Below, one piece after another: positions 23,776-33,432 of a stretch of 64,000 nt of DNA (position 1 is the first letter of the stretch; the number at the start of each line of letters is the position of its first letter). Both the position numbers and the translations under genes were made by a program. Source of the stretch: Bipolaris cookei (Eukaryota; Ascomycota; Dothideomycetes; Pleosporales; Pleosporaceae). The stretch lies in the NCBI GenBank assembly GCA_002286855.1, contig NRSV01000058.1, positions 124,001 through 188,000 on the forward strand. The letters are read 5' to 3'. A model generated the notes under the pieces. The model searched no databases. It was not told where the DNA came from and saw only the letters and a list, made by a program, of their open reading frames with translations.

Positions 23776-24410
23776 ACGGGCCCACAGCCGTGAGAGCAAT
23801 TGATAAATTTCGAGATTGGTTTAATTTGTAATATTCCGATTGGATACATGGGAGTCAATCCTTGTACATGTTTTCTTTTGTGTCTTTTTCCTTTGTTCAG
23901 TTTGGTGCATGCCTTGATGGCCTCGGTGCATCTAGAAGTTTTGGTTTTGGGTCTGGATAAAAACATCTTTGCATAGTAGTCTCCAGACATGGGGATGGAG
24001 TTGAGTTTAGGGTTCTCTAGACTACATTTTCTTTTTGTACTTTCTCTTAGCGTGCTTGGTAATGGACGTTGGATACATGCATAATTGCCTTTTTTTGGTA
24101 TTAACCTCTATCCTATGACGTAATGATGCATTAGTTGCTATCTGCTTGTGTTTTTGTAGTGGTTTAGCATACTTTGTCATAGTAACAAAAGAATGTTAAG
24201 GAGAGTCGCTCTTGGACTATTCACAGCTTAAAACAGTATTTCGCTCAAGACTATAAGAATGTAGGTTGAGATAGGAGTGATCATATTTGACCTTACTAAT
24301 CCTCAAGTCCACAAAGATGAACCTCGATGCGGGGCAAAAACCAGACCCCTCTTCTCTCTTCCCCCCCAGAAAAAGCCTGCAGCAGCAGCTTACCCCTCTA
24401 TTACCCCCCT
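23776..24410. other. Intergenic between convergent genes
   Basis: 3' flanks of the PH-protein gene (plus) and the EthD gene (minus). T-rich; no gene seen. Confidence 0.5.
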
Positions 24411-24722
24411 TTACTCCGTCCCAATTACACTCCCATGCACAAACACAGCCTGTTCATTACTAAAATTCGGCACATCCTCCAGAATCTCTTTCGTCCCCGG
24501 ATCCTTCATTGCAGCCCCAAACCCTTCGTAGCTCTCCCACACTGAAATCGCTGCATATGCGTAGGGCCCGTCGGCGCTGAGTTCCACCACGGTGCCGGAT
24601 TTTAAGCCGTGTTTGGACCAGTGCTTTGTGGCGAGTGGCATGTGTTTGCCCAGGTAGTATTCGGCGTTGAAGGTTGAGGTTGGGGTTCTGGGGTAGAGCG
24701 CTATGGATTGATAGGGCGGCAT
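24411..24722 (-). CDS. EthD-domain small protein
   Basis: A single exon encodes 103 residues. The pattern YP.TPTSTFNAEYYLGKHMPL, then KHWSKHGLKSGTVVEL and EDVPNFSNEQAVF, fits the EthD dimeric alpha/beta-barrel family. The name comes from a bacterial ether-degradation operon, but most fungal members have no known reaction; some act as small monooxygenases or cyclases in secondary metabolism. No biosynthetic neighbours are present, so no pathway can be proposed. The length is typical for a stand-alone domain. ATG at 24722 is the first possible start. Confidence 0.8.
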   Translation of the reverse strand: MPPYQSIALYPRTPTSTFNAEYYLGKHMPLATKHWSKHGLKSGTVVELSADGPYAYAAISVWESYEGFGAAMKDPGTKEILEDVPNFSNEQAVFVHGSVIGTE

Positions 24723-26594
24723 TTTTTTGTTGTTATTGAATTAGAATTGATGGAGGAGACTTGTTTTTCTTTCGGGGTACGTAGAAGTGGTGGTAATGGT
24801 TGATTGGCAAGAGAAAAAGAGAAGTTTTTTTTGTATTGATGTGGGGTGAGTGTTTGCTTATAAATGGCTTTCTTTTATATACAAACGTATGAAGTGGGTT
24901 TGCCTGGGATTTTCTTAGCTTTTTTTTCTTTTCTCTTTTAATCATCTAAGGGCTAGCCTCTTATACAACCGATGGAACAGGAAAATGGCGGCCCCTCCCC
25001 CCCCCCCCCCACACACACACACTTCCTTTCCCAGCAATGCACAACTACCTAAAAACATAGCTAAATCGCTACCCCGCTTACTTCCTAGGCAGTTACAGCT
25101 CTAGGAGGCACGAATTAAATTTTTTTTAATGTGTTAAAATGAAAGTCTATGAGTTTTAATCTTGTATGTTTGTATTATAAAGTAAGCACGTTGTGATAGA
25201 GATATCGCATATTGTAGATGATGAGTTTTGATGGGCGAAAGCTGGTTGTTTTGATTTTCCGGTTTCGCTGGTTGCATAAGAGGCGAGATAAACCTTCCCC
25301 CCTACCTTTTGCGGGTCTTGTGGCCCGTTGCGAGACGGGCTTTTGTGGGTTTGGTGGCGCGCTGTTTGTGGACTAAAATGGGCGGATAAAAAATGCATCT
25401 ATTACAATAGCAGTGAGATTACGCTATAAAACCGATACCACGTACAGTTTAGCTATTTCAAAGTAGGTGAATAGACAACGTTGTACTCTATAAGAAGTCT
25501 GGATGTTTTGTAGAACTTACAACGCCCTTTGTGGTGGTTTTAACAGTGATTTGGGTTGACGTTGGACGTGGATTTTATCCGGGTGTTTTGGTCCACCAAG
25601 TGGCGAAATTGTGTGTTAGCCCGCTTTTGGATGGGTAGGTATGTTGGTGTGGATGATCAGTGTGATGCGCATACTAGTTTTCTTGAGCAGCTCGTTTCGT
25701 CGTTGGGATGGTGAGAACTGAGCGTTAACACGATTCGATTAGATATTTAGAAAGAGTGTCCAGAAGAAAGCTAGGATAAGAGGGCGCAGCTTGGTTTTTG
25801 ATAGCTGTGTATTTCATACCACTGTGAATTAATTCGATCTATATGACCCCGATGAGAGCTTTCAAGTCTTGTAGTCCTTAGAAGATGAAGTGGCTGCGCA
25901 TAAGGCCTAGAAACTCCAAGAAAAGGAGTTGAGAAAATACCGCAAAAGCCACACAATTATTCTAAAAGGCAAGAGGGGTGCTTCAAATATCTACGTAGCA
26001 GGACCAGGAGAGAGTATTTCTATTGAGCGTGTTTGAGGGAGTCCCACTGCTGTTGAAGCTGCATCATTAGATCCACTAAGAATGGCACGTGTACAATCTA
26101 TGTACCGGCCAGAAAAATATTTCAAGTAGCACAAGCTGATTGAAAGCACCCATATGATGTTGCCCCACAGGGCATTATAAATGCTATCGCGGGTGGCTCA
26201 TCCCATGAGCCAGCATAGTACCCAACCCTTCACCCTTACCACACGCCAACCCTAATCTGGCCATTCTTTCATAATGAAGCAAATGAGCGCCCTTGCAACC
26301 AGCACTTTATAAAGTAATTCCCGCCACTTCCCTAGTCTAAACAAATTGTTGATATGAACACAAAGCTAGCTTAGAGTTGTCTCCGCAATGCTCGTTCGCG
26401 TCACCCTTACAAGGTCCGCAACCTTTTGCGCTGTACGTCTGAAACTATTCGCACAAATAAATTCGCTACCCCCCTCAAGACCATAGTGTGCATACTTCTT
26501 ACAAATGGTTTTGCATCTCGTCATCGTCATTGGTAAGCAAGTGGTTCATTAGTCAGTTATCGCTAGTATCGATGTAGCAGCCATTCCACTTGAA
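24723..26594. other. Gene-poor stretch with simple repeats and a possible decayed coding remnant
   Basis: No intact gene. A C14 run followed by (AC)6 lies at 24997-25022. Between about 25875 and 26130 the plus strand can be read as a peptide broken by stops (LQEKELRKYRKSHTIILKGK ... MARVQSMYRPEKYFK). That resembles an old coding remnant I cannot assign. Confidence 0.4.
24997..25022. repeat. C14 homopolymer plus (AC)6 microsatellite
   Basis: C run at 24997-25010 followed directly by six AC units at 25011-25022. Confidence 0.9.
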
Positions 26595-27043
26595 TCAGTC
26601 GACGGGCCTGCATGTGGCCACTTCTTCCAACAGTTCCTGCTCGCGACTAGTATGTGCCTGTCGTGCTGCCTCAAGTTCAGCCAGCGCCTCTCGCTCGCGC
26701 TCCATGTATTTATTCTTTTCTGCTTCACACATTTTGAGTGAAGCATAATTGCTACCGCTGCTCTGACCAGGTGACGGAACAGGCTGGTTGAAGATGATGC
26801 CGTCTGTACAAGTGCACGAGCAGGTGTCATTATCCAGTAATGGATCTTTACACGTGATTGAAGGTGTCACTCCTAACGTTCTATATTAGAGATTCAGATT
26901 GTCAAAACTGTTTGGATCTACTTACCGTTATCGCACTGATACGAGCTCCCAAGAAGGTCGGGCATGTCCATTGCGTATCGATTATCATATGCAACAGCCT
27001 TCGTAGACAGGACGGACATAAGAAAGATTCAAGAGGCTTTCAT
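26595..27043 (-). pseudogene. Small secreted Cys-containing protein, probably disrupted
   Basis: Two exons (27043-26926 and 26872-26595) are joined by a good 53-bp intron (GTAAGT donor; ATATAG...GTTAG end) in matching phase. From ATG 27043 the peptide would be MKAS, then a TGA codon (27029-27031), then IFLMSVLSTKAVA. If the TGA were a sense codon, this would be a normal signal peptide ending in AVA. As it stands, translation could begin only at ATG 27019, giving 123 residues with a weakened leader. The mature part contains seven Cys (QCDNG, TCKD, CSCTC, MCEAEK, ATCR) and a charged helix rich in Glu/Arg/Ala that looks like a coiled coil. No family recognised. It sits alone in a gene-poor island, as candidate effector genes often do, but function is unknown. 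Confidence 0.55.
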
Positions 27044-27658
27044 TGTAGATACGGGTAAATGGATAGAGTCTGAATATTTTAGTCTGTTGATTTGGAATTT
27101 ACATTTCCCATGGCTCTCGTTTTATATCATTCGTATTTTATTTACTTCATAGACCCCGTTCCTACTAGTCCATACGGCAACTAACTAATCAGCTGAAATG
27201 CGCACAAACATAGCCGTTTACAGATAATGCATCAAGCGTGAAAGAGGAACACTGGGACTTATCCCAGCTGCTTTTCAAAGGCTTTTCTTTTATACTGTTC
27301 GCACACCAGTACTTTATCCACTCAATACGAGGGGTGGTAGGTGAATTCTACTCCCAATTAAAGAGCATTGCTCACTTTAATGTAACTTTTATCCGGCTTT
27401 TTGGTTTGTGGGACAACCCTGAGAAGCACAGATAAAGTTCATGATTAGCTTAAAACGCCTTGGTCTGGGGAAATATCGGTGCAGATAACGCTAAATAGCC
27501 AACAAACGGTCCCGACCCAATTACGACGTGGACTATTGCTTTTTGTCACCTCTTGATCCCTTTTCGGGACCCTTTTTTTCTCGATGCTTTTGTTCCACCG
27601 GAAAGTATTTTTGTCTAACGTTCCTTTTGGCGCTTTTGGCGTTACATGTTAACCATGA
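27044..27658. other. Gene-free spacer left of the palindrome
   Basis: Moderately AT-rich. No supported gene. An open frame at 27528-27719 runs into the telomere-like repeat and encodes only a PD dipeptide run at its end, so it is not treated as a gene. Confidence 0.45.
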
Positions 27659-28042
27659 CCCTAACCCGAAGGTTGACCCTGACCCTGACCCTGACCCTGA
27701 CCCTGACCCTGCACCTTAACCTTGACCCAAACCCTACATGGCGTCTCTCACCCCACCCCACTAGTGTAAGGGTGCGATGGGTTAACCATATAATAAGTGA
27801 AAAGTAAACGGTGATGAATTCGATAAAGAGCTATCTACTTCTTTGTGCGGTCGTTTAATTTACCTATTCGGAGAAAGGCTATGCCGAACATCTGAGTGCT
27901 GCTTAGGCGGTGAGCAGGATCCGAGATTTAATTACGTGTGCTATCAAGGGGCTGTCCAAAGGGCGTCCAGTCCATCCCAGCTAGCTACCACGAAGGCTAT
28001 ATAGGCCAAGTACTACCAATGAAGACTTCAGCCTCTTACAAC
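27659..28042 (+). repeat. Left arm of telomere-capped palindrome
   Basis: A 384-bp arm beginning CCCTAACCCGAAGG. It then has six TGACCC units (27674-27709) and unique sequence ending GCCTCTTACAAC. Its reverse complement matches 28238-28628 with one substitution (28026 region), one extra 6-bp unit and perhaps one further base. Confidence 0.92.
27674..27709 (+). repeat. (TGACCC)6 telomere-variant array
   Basis: Six perfect hexamers, the complement of GGGTCA, a one-base variant of the telomeric GGGTTA unit. Confidence 0.9.
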
Positions 28043-28237
28043 CCTGACCCTACATTTAACCTTGCCCCTAGCCTCACCTGACAATGCTGGTCGACAGTGA
28101 CCTGATTGGTGTCATTGGCAAGCGACAATCGTCGATTGGTGTACACAACCCTCACCTCTGCCTCTTTCCGAAAAACAACCTTAGTGGTGAATTGGATGCG
28201 CATTTTCCACGTCTTATTGCCATTGCCATGTTTTCTA

Positions 28238-28628
28238 GTTGTAAGAGGCTGAAATCTTCATTGGTAGTACTTGGCCTATATAGCCTTCGTGGTAGCTAGC
28301 TGGGATGGACTGGACGCCCTTTGGACAGCCCCTTGATAGCACACGTAATTAAATCTCGGATCCTGCTCACCGCCTAAGCAGCACTCAGATGTTCGGCATA
28401 GCCTTTCTCCGAATAGGTAAATTAAACGACCGCACAAAGAAGTAGATAGCTCTTTATCGAATTCATCACCGTTTACTTTTCACTTATTATATGGTTAACC
28501 CATCGCACCCTTACACTAGTGGGGTGGGGTGAGAGACGCCATGTAGGGTTTGGGTCAAGGTTAAGGTGCAGGGTCAGGGTCAGGGTCAGGGTCAGGGTCA
28601 GGGTCAGGGTCAACCTTCGGGTTAGGGT
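28238..28628 (-). repeat. Right arm of telomere-capped palindrome
   Basis: Mirror image of 27659-28042, separated from it by a 195-bp spacer (28043-28237). It has seven GGGTCA units where the left arm has six. Confidence 0.92.
28571..28612 (+). repeat. (GGGTCA)7 telomere-variant array
   Basis: Seven perfect hexamers in the right arm of the palindrome. Confidence 0.9.
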
Positions 28629-28637
28629 TAGGGTTAG
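28619..28637 (+). repeat. Interstitial telomeric repeat, three GGGTTA units
   Basis: Three canonical fungal telomere units plus one base, at the outer edge of the right arm. The left arm carries about one and a half units in the opposite orientation. Confidence 0.92.
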
Positions 28638-28640
28638 AAA

Positions 28641-31012
28641 TTCCACAAAATATTATACTAATAGCACGTAAATGGAGCTAAAGAGAAGTATAGCCCTAGC
28701 TCTATATTACTATCTAATATTGTTACTACCCACTGCTCTGCCTCCTCTGGCTGATTCCTCCGGCTCACTGCTATGAGCGATCTGGTGGATATATCCTGCT
28801 GTTTATTACGTGACTGGGCGCTAGCCTAAGACGGAGAGTCCTAGTACCTTAGCTTGGGTGCAGTTAATAAGAGTTGTATATCCAATATTAGCCTGACTAC
28901 AGGCACAGTAACCAACCAAACAAGGAGCGCAAACATAGTTCTCATTGTACGACTTTTATGCGATGAGCCAGAGTACTTTACTGAGATACTTCTCCCAGAA
29001 GGCGTCAAACACGCCACTATTTCCCTGATCCAACATGTGAGACTCATCCTGTCCTGCATTCGAGTTAACACGATACATTACAATAGAGAGCTCTTGAATG
29101 CTCTCTTGGCCAAGAAATATGAAGTGCCAGTGGAATCACATTCTGACATGTACTGACGACAACCAGAATCCTTTTATGGCAATCCAGTTTCTGATTGAAC
29201 ACATCAACCACTGAGCCGCGTACAAGACGATCTTCTACAACATGATTCAAGCCCATTTTAGAGTACAAGTTTTCATTCCATTGAGTTTGATGTCCTTAAC
29301 AGTAATACGTGCATTCGCGAATATATTTTAGTCCATAAAGCTATACACACGTAGCCGTCAACACTACACCAACAGAGCCGGAAGCAAGACAAATCTAGAG
29401 CAGAACCGTCCGACATCACCAGGCCAGTGCACTTTGAATTATACTTTTTGTGCCGTCTAGTAATTAGTGTTGTGAGCGATCTAAAACGCTATGGTGAGAT
29501 TCGGGAGATGGCCTGAAACATGTAGCCTTGTTTTGAAGGTAATATAGCAACCTTAAGTGTATTTTACCAATCTCGTCGTTTATGCGAAACTGCTATTTAG
29601 CGGTGTATTAAAGCCATAAGTTAATAAAAGCACAAGAAAATGCAATGCACAAGGTCGATATATAGTGGTGAGCGTGAAGGGCAATACCAAAGTACTATAC
29701 CCAAACGAGTAGACTACAATGGCATAAAATGTCTATGCACAGTCTCGATGCAAGTAAACACTTGTAATGTGCAAAATATCCAGGATTTGTTGTCTCAGAA
29801 AACACGGTCTGGTTTTCTGACCTATCATGAGTACTCAGACGGTGGATATTAGCTCCCTCTTCATCCGACTGGTGCCCTTGGTTTATGAGATATACTGGTC
29901 CTACTAAAGACCGGGGATGTAAGCTGGGGCCTACAGATGCATTCATTGGAAGTTACACAAAGTCTAAATAATTAAATATACGATAAGCACAATAGACGTA
30001 ACACCACGTGCACGCCAAGCACAAGGGCCAAGGCATCTTTCCGTAAACATGCACCAAGCCTGCCAGGCATGTGCTTGCTTTACATACAGCAGCGCTCATG
30101 ACCATTCCTGGATTGTTAACCACCGGATGAAATGCGGTTCGATGTACAGTTTTTCCGTCTCAAGATGTTTTGTGTTTCCTCGGCTTCTGCGATCGGCCCG
30201 GTGGCCCAAATATTGGCGCGGGGAATGAAAGTTGCAACAACACAGTACAACAGAGTTACTGATGATGAAGTCTAAAGTTAGAGAGCATCAGCAACGCCAA
30301 CGCCCTTGATCCTCGCCACCAACTTTGTGTTTCATCTAGAGCAATTGGAGCAAGTTGTGAGCTGCGCGACAAATGACACCGTGAATGACAGTAGAAGGCT
30401 AAAGTGCAGAATGTGGGTCACTAGCAGGGGATGCCTTCAGACTAACACAACTCCAGACCGCTCAATATCCAGAGAAAATGCCGTTTAGTAGCCTCTGCGG
30501 CTTTTCATATTACTATTGAGCCGATGTGCCGGGGATGGATAGCGTTCTACTATTGGGACATTCCACCTACCAAGATATAGGTCAGAGTTTGATTGCATCA
30601 TACAAAGAAATTCCATCCAATTACCTCGGTGTGATGAACTGAATATAAAGACGATTTCTTGACCTTCTACACTAGTAGGAATTGAATGATTTGCCACCGA
30701 TCGATCTTCTCAGGTGATAACAGCCTGAACATGCTAGCGCATCACAGACACGCTAAACGGAGGGCAATAGTGCTTGGGAGGGAAAAAGGCACGACAGCGA
30801 AGACGGAAAAACTATGGAGTACAGACCACGATTATATTACCCCATCTGCAAGAAGATTAATCCCCGGACCCACATGGGTGTACCCCAGCTTTTTGTGCCC
30901 CGGGTAATCGACTACCGAGTAATCGACTACCGAGTATATAAAGAATCGTCGAATTGCTCTCCATCGACGTGAAAGTTGGATCATCGCCTACTGGAACGAA
31001 AAAAAAGTAGCG
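28641..31012. other. Gene-poor stretch upstream of the GH62 gene
   Basis: No gene can be supported. Short frames on both strands (for example 29065-29268 minus and 28854-29156 plus) oppose each other and fit no family. Small peptides such as SHRGNWMEFLCMMQSNSDLY (30580-30640, minus) might be remnants. The last 110 bp are the GH62 promoter. Confidence 0.45.
30904..30943 (+). promoter_or_regulatory. GH62 core promoter: 15-bp direct repeat plus TATA box
   Basis: GTAATCGACTACCGA occurs twice head to tail (30904-30918, 30919-30933) and is followed immediately by GTATATAAAG, with the TATA box at 30935-30943. This lies about 70 bp upstream of the start codon, a suitable distance for a TATA element. 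The repeat may bind a regulator, but I know no factor for it. Confidence 0.6.
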
Positions 31013-32153
31013 ATGCGTTCTTTCCTTCTCGCCGGCGCTGCCTTTGCAGCCTCAGTTCTAGCCCGCAGTCTCCCTCTGCATGAACACGCTGCTCTCGACA
31101 CGCGCCAGAACAACGGCGGTCTGCCCAGCACCTTCACCTGGTCATCAAGCGGCATCCTCGTGTCGCCCAAGCAGGACAGCCGCCAAGTTGCGGGTATCAA
31201 GGACCCGACAATTATCCAGAACAACGGCGTATACCATGTCTTTGCCAGCACGGCCAAGGAAGAGGGCTACAACCTAGTCTACTTCAACTTTACCGACTTC
31301 AGCAAGGCCAACCAGGCGCCATTCTTCTACCTCGACCAGTCAGGTATTGGCACAGGCTACCGTGCTGCTCCTCAAGTCTGTACGTTTTCCTCTCTTTACC
31401 CTCTCAAAAAAAATACATACACATGATACTAACTCCCCAAAAGTCTACTTCGCCCCCCAGAAGCTCTGGTACCTCATCTACCAAAACGGCAATGCAGCAT
31501 ACAGCACTAACCCCGACATTTCCAACCCACGAGGCTGGACCGCCCCGCAAGTCTTCTACCCCAATGGAACCCCTCAAACGATCCAAAACGGCCTAGGATC
31601 CACCGGCTACTGGGTCGACATGTGGGTAATCTGCGATACCGCCCTCTGCCACCTGTACTCGTCCGACGACAATGGCGGCCTCTACCGCAGCCAAACGCCC
31701 GTCTCCCAGTTCCCGCGCGGCATGAACGAGCCCGTCGTCACTCTCAAGGACAATAAGAACGACCTCTTCGAAGCCTCAACCATCTACAACATCGAAAACA
31801 CCAGCACCTACCTCCTCGTTGTCGAATGCATCGGCACCGGCAACTCACCAGGTGGTCTACGCTACTTCCGCTCCTGGACCACGCAGTCGCTCACAAGCGA
31901 CAAGTGGACTCCTCTTGCGGCTTCTCAGCAAACTCCCTTCCTTGGTGCCGCTAACACACAGTTCCCGTCCGGACGCTGGTCCCAGAGCTTGTCGCATGGT
32001 GAGCTGATTCGCACGAATGTGGACCAGAGGTTGCAGGTTCGGCCGTGTGAGATGAGGTATTTGTACCAGGGTATTGATCCTAACGCTACTGGAACGTACA
32101 ATGCGCTACCATGGCGGCTGGCGCTTGCTACCCAAACCAACTCGAAGTGTTAG
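31013..32153 (+). CDS. Secreted GH62 alpha-L-arabinofuranosidase
   Basis: Exons 31013-31379 and 31444-32153 (64-bp intron with an ACTAAC branch point) give 358 residues. A signal peptide (MRSFLLAGAAFAASVLA) is followed by the single five-bladed propeller domain of family GH62. Hallmarks are FTWSSSGILVSPKQDS, IKDPTIIQNNGVYHVFAS with the putative catalytic base Asp64, GYWVDMWVICD, and NDLFEASTIY with the putative acid Glu. The enzyme removes arabinose side chains from arabinoxylan and acts outside the cell in plant cell-wall breakdown. There is no carbohydrate-binding module. It is the first intact gene after a 6-kb gene-poor island. Regulation by a xylan-responsive factor is likely from the family, but I did not find a certain site. 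Confidence 0.95.
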
Positions 32154-33432
32154 GTGGGGATGCGGAAGGAGAGGGGGAGGTGAAGGGGGCATGTGTATAT
32201 ATGTAGTGCCATTTGGGCTGTTGCAATGAGCAAACTGTGAATATCTACATTATTTGCTCTTGTCTCGCATCGATTGTGCTGTCAGTTGTAAACATGCATG
32301 TGCACACAGTAGTGATCATACACGTAAACACAATATCCAATCACCCAGAAGACACAAGAAGATATTTGGCAAGAAGATAGTGACTAGTTACACAGCCATC
32401 TGAAATCTTCTTCTTTGGTATTTCCTACATACAAGACAGGAAAAAAAGGAAGTCGCAAAGCACCGTTTTCACGCGGAACCTTATCGTACACTCCCCTAAA
32501 CCCGACCCAATCCAACCTATGCCACACACACACACCAAGGTGTTCATGTTTGCCCACCTTCTCCCTCCCAGACAATGACAATCCGATGATACAAGGAAAA
32601 TTTCAAACCAAGTTTCTCTTCCCATTGTCGACGCCCCCTACACACCAGAAGATGCATTTGTGAAACCTTCATTTCCCTTCCTCTCAGTAAGTGAGAAGTA
32701 GAGAAAAAAAGCAGTCCACACCAACAAGGGAGTTTAACCAGGTATTTCCACCAGAGTTCTCTCCCCAGTTTGGGTATTAGATTTTAACATACAAGGCAGA
32801 AGAAAAAGGAGGAAAGAATTTTTTTCTCGAAGCCTTTCTCCCCCGCCTTTTTGAACGCAAAGAAAAGTAGAAAGGTCCTATGGACCCAAACGACGCAACA
32901 GTGGTATAAACAAAGGAAAAAAACAGTAAGAAAATAAGAGAGAAGGAAAGAGAAGGAAAAGAGAGAAGACAAGCGCAAGGAAAAAAAATCAGAGAGCAAA
33001 AACAGGTATGTTCAAGGTATCGAAGAGGGATATTTCGAAGTTCAATATCATGTGGCGAATGAATATTTCAAACACACACACATACACACATGTATAGTAA
33101 GATGCAGCATGTTTTCAAGCCACGAAAAGGTGTTCAAGCCTAAGCACCAGGCAAGGTTCATTCGTGAATATAACAGAGAGACAAGAAGAAAAGAGAAATG
33201 AAAGAAAAAACGAGATGGAAAAAATTTTGGAAACCAAAAACGACAAGGCAGAGTAGAGACACCGGGGGGGAGGGCGCAAAACACACGCCCTCAAAGTATG
33301 AAAGACTAAAAATCAGACAAACCCGAGTCGCTACACCTAGACGCCGTCGCCAAACGCATATGAAAATAGTCGTGGACACATTTACAAGGTATAGTGCGAG
33401 GAGGATGGTGGGTGGAGAGAGGATAATCAAAA
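32154..33432. other. Intergenic between convergent genes
   Basis: 3' flanks of GH62 (plus) and the Sel1-repeat gene (minus). A-rich on the plus strand, with a short CA-rich microsatellite near 33070-33090. No gene seen. Confidence 0.5.

Noticed and set aside
27528..27719. Open frame ending in a PDPDPDP run
   Set aside because: The dipeptide run is just the TGACCC array read in frame; there is no other coding evidence.
27659..28640. Ancient telomere-telomere chromosome fusion
   Set aside because: A fusion would place TTAGGG and CCCTAA head to head in the middle. Here they are at the outer edges and point outward.
28841..29268. Opposing short frames right of the palindrome
   Set aside because: Both strands are open over the same bases and no domain is visible, so I left them as possible remnants only.
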